Source of the DNA: Juglans regia | Lineage: Eukaryota; Streptophyta; Magnoliopsida; Fagales; Juglandaceae | Reading direction: 5' to 3' | DNA length: 64,000 nucleotides | Assembly: GCF_001411555.2 (NCBI RefSeq) | Contig: NC_049910.1 | Span: forward strand, 36,061,250 to 36,125,249 | Program-made: the position numbers and the translations under genes | Shown: positions 61,615 through 64,000 of the stretch, in pieces | How positions within the stretch are numbered: the stretch's first letter is position 1 | Layout: each line of letters begins with the position of its first letter | Notes under the pieces: model-generated | What the model saw: only the letters and a program-made list of their open reading frames with translations | What the model was told of the DNA's origin: nothing | The model's database searches: none

Positions 61615-62899
61615 ACATCTGAGCTTTACACCTGACTAAAGGTTCCACCATAATTGCTGATAAAAAAAAAAAAAGATTCCACCCTAATTGAACTCATGGC
61701 ACTGGTAGACTAGTGGAGGTTTTGTTTGTATGGATACAAATGAAAATGCTTGGTTAAAAATCAATTAAAATAACGGTTGGATGATCTAGGACTGTTTATT
61801 TTTAGGATTTTCCCTGGCAATTTCCTTACCCCACAAAGCAGAAAAAAGTGCCAAACCAAAAAATTTTGAAGGAAGATAGAAGAAAAACGCAACTTAGCAG
61901 CGTATATATTGTCTTAGGTTTAGTCATTAACCAACTGTTTGAAGCTTAAAAGGGATATCATAAAGCGTTAGGTGATAACTAAGAAATTAGGCAAGGAACT
62001 TGATTTCTGAAGCAGTCTGATTTCCCCAATGTTCTGGAGCTACAGATAGAAACCTAAATGTTAGTAGCTGAGCTTCCTACTGCAAGATATAATGGTGCTC
62101 ATAGAGGTTGCTTATCTTGTTTTGGGTTACAGCAAATGTGCTTGAAGAAATTGCTAGTACTTGTATGCGAGAGTTCCAGAAACAGAATTATTCTTCTCTT
62201 GTTTTATACTTCATCACTTCTCTTGTCATATACTTCATCATGCTTGAGTAAGCCTTTTGTGTTTCTACAGCTGCCTATATAAATGCCGTTGATGCTTCCT
62301 TGAGTCTGGCCATTGAATGAAGAAACATTGGCAACTTGGAGATACTCCTTGAATGAAATTTGCTAGGGACTGCAAACCTTATCAAGCAATAAACTGAAGC
62401 GCAGTCATGGAGTTTTGACATGCATCTTGTCAAGTCGGCAAATAATACTTGCCTTCATGAAATTTAAGCTGCACTGAGGAGTATTAAATCGATTTACTTC
62501 TTTAGAATGGGAGGGTCGGTTGCTGCCTGCTTATTAGTCATCCCCAGGTAACAATAGTTTATGCTATTGTTATAGAAGAAACTTATTTTGTTTTCAAGAA
62601 AATAGGTCCAGTGCATGTTTTGCTTTATATCTTGCCTTTCTTCTTCAAGGCAAAGATGGCTGCTTGAAGCTTCTAGTGGTTCATATAATTTCTCAGATGC
62701 TCTAGTGTCGGCCCCTCTGGTCTCTTCCCCTCGCCGACGCCTAGTTTTCACAGCTTGTTTATATATTCTCTATTGGATTGATGTTGAAAAAGGGAAATTA
62801 TAGCAGAAGGAACTTTAGAAAGTGCAGCATCATACAACAGTTTTTTGGTTGGAACTGTTGAAAGATTGTAAATGTTTCCCAACAAATAAGTTTACCACA

Positions 62900-64000
62900 T
62901 TCAAAAGTAGTGTTTTTTTTTTTCTTTTTCCCTGTAGTGTTATTGATTGAAACATGTGAAGAATCAATCATTTATGTTATTCCTCACCCTCACTACCCTC
63001 AAAGACAAGTTTTTCTTTTCGCCCTTGCTCTCCTCGGAAACCCCAAGAAATGAAACTGGAGAAATGTGGCTCTTTTATTGATGGGATTGATTATTTACCA
63101 GAATTTATGTGCAGCCATTTCTGATTATATATGCGTCATTAATTATTTATTTCGATTAATTATATATTTATCCTCAAGGAAGGATCCGACATGAACTGTA
63201 TGTGATTGGAATGTTTATTCTTTTTCTCAAAATAATACGATTTTAACCCTTGATCTAATAAGTTTCTATACTGAACAACAATAAATGCTGCATATCATAT
63301 GTTTGTTTCTCTTCATGATTGGACCTAAATTTGTTCTGAAAGCACATCTTTCTATTTTTATGACTCAAATGTTATTAAAGTGATTGAATCTAAGTCTGTT
63401 CTATTAGTTAAAATTTGTATTAATAAACAGTAATTAGTAAAAAAAATTGTAACAAAAAGGGAGAAAAAGAAGGGGGAAAAAAAAAAAAAAGTTGATGATT
63501 GTCATTACCTTTCCCTCATTCAACATGATGATGTGTTTCTTTAGCTGCCCCAACAAGATTTATTTATGGACTCATCTTAAAATACATAATGAGAAGGTGT
63601 TAGCCCTAGTCTAGAGTCTTAATAATATTTTAGCTATCATAATCTCTATCCGTGTAACAAGCATTAAGAGTCAACAACTTTCATCATCCATCCTAAAGAA
63701 AGACCCATTAAAACCACCTAAATTTAGCATTTCTCCTCACTTCTTTTCCACATTTTCACACCTAAATTTTCGACCAGCTTATGGTTTTGATTAATGGGTA
63801 AGAGCAACTAACAATGCATCGCCAATCAAACTCACGAAATGAGCGATACTACGCTTAAAACAGAATTTCACTTCGTTTTTGCATGCATTATTCGTTTCAT
63901 TTCATCATCATCATCATCATCACTAATTAATCTCATCGCACATCTGTCCAAAACTGTGAACCATTATTCTCTTTCTCGAGTTTTTTCATGTTTTCGATCG
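62900..64000. other. Intergenic region after the PP2A B'' gene
   Basis: AT-rich sequence with an A-run at 63476-63492 and a (TCA)n microsatellite at about 63903-63921. I see no gene, splice structure or recognisable transposon. Confidence 0.6.

Larger units (their letters stand above)
61115..62270 (+). other. Possible 3'-UTR intron of the PP2A B'' gene
   Basis: A strong donor GAG|GTAAGT lies 10 nt after the stop codon, and an acceptor TTTCTACAG|CTGCC lies at 62270. The interval holds a LINE-tail insertion and a SINE. The junction would be too close to the stop codon to trigger nonsense-mediated decay. This rests on splice-site sequence only. Confidence 0.4.

Overview
The window is nuclear DNA of a flowering plant. 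It has AT-rich intergenic DNA, GT-AG introns, plant MITEs, L1-type LINEs, tRNA-derived SINEs, one Ty1/copia element and one solo LTR. The repeat style (MITEs resembling ones I associate with Juglandaceae, and long introns filled with LINEs) suggests a woody eudicot, possibly Fagales. That placement is inference and was not tested.

Three intact genes lie head to tail on the + strand, and all act in Ser/Thr phospho-signalling. (1) An NDR/LATS-type AGC kinase at 6834-14801: 13 coding exons, 559 codons. (2) A casein kinase 1-like kinase of the CKL9/ADK1 type at 21801-39455: 14 coding exons, 456 codons. (3) A PP2A regulatory subunit B'' with EF-hands at 41403-61104: 12 coding exons, 540 codons. 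I placed every exon junction by eye on GT-AG sites. The summed exon lengths are divisible by three (1680, 1371 and 1623 nt) and the joined reading frames match their families throughout.

The rest is mostly mobile DNA, concentrated in a few very large introns. CKL intron 2 (5.5 kb) holds a decayed LINE, two hAT-type non-autonomous elements with perfect 8-bp target duplications, and two short retro-insertions. CKL intron 5 (7.6 kb) holds a copia element with LTRs of about 130 bp, which itself contains an antisense LINE derivative. PP2A B'' intron 4 (8.1 kb) holds a LINE with an inverted centre, a second truncated LINE and MITEs. PP2A B'' intron 6 (6.2 kb) holds a 2.7-kb solo LTR, a SINE and an antisense LINE carrying a third hAT-type element. 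Five tRNA-derived SINE copies are delimited by target-site duplications. The intergenic blocks (1-6150, 15200-21100, 39560-40780, 62900-64000) contain MITEs, microsatellites, two degenerate minisatellites and one odd GC-rich element, with no convincing gene.

I see no CRISPR array, operon, rRNA or functional tRNA gene, and nothing that amounts to an undescribed biochemical system. The more unusual observations are a 39-bp duplication carrying half an EF-hand loop across a splice acceptor, upstream ORFs in two of the three leaders, very short LINE-tail insertions that are all antisense to the genes, and apparent gene-order conservation with Arabidopsis chromosome 1.
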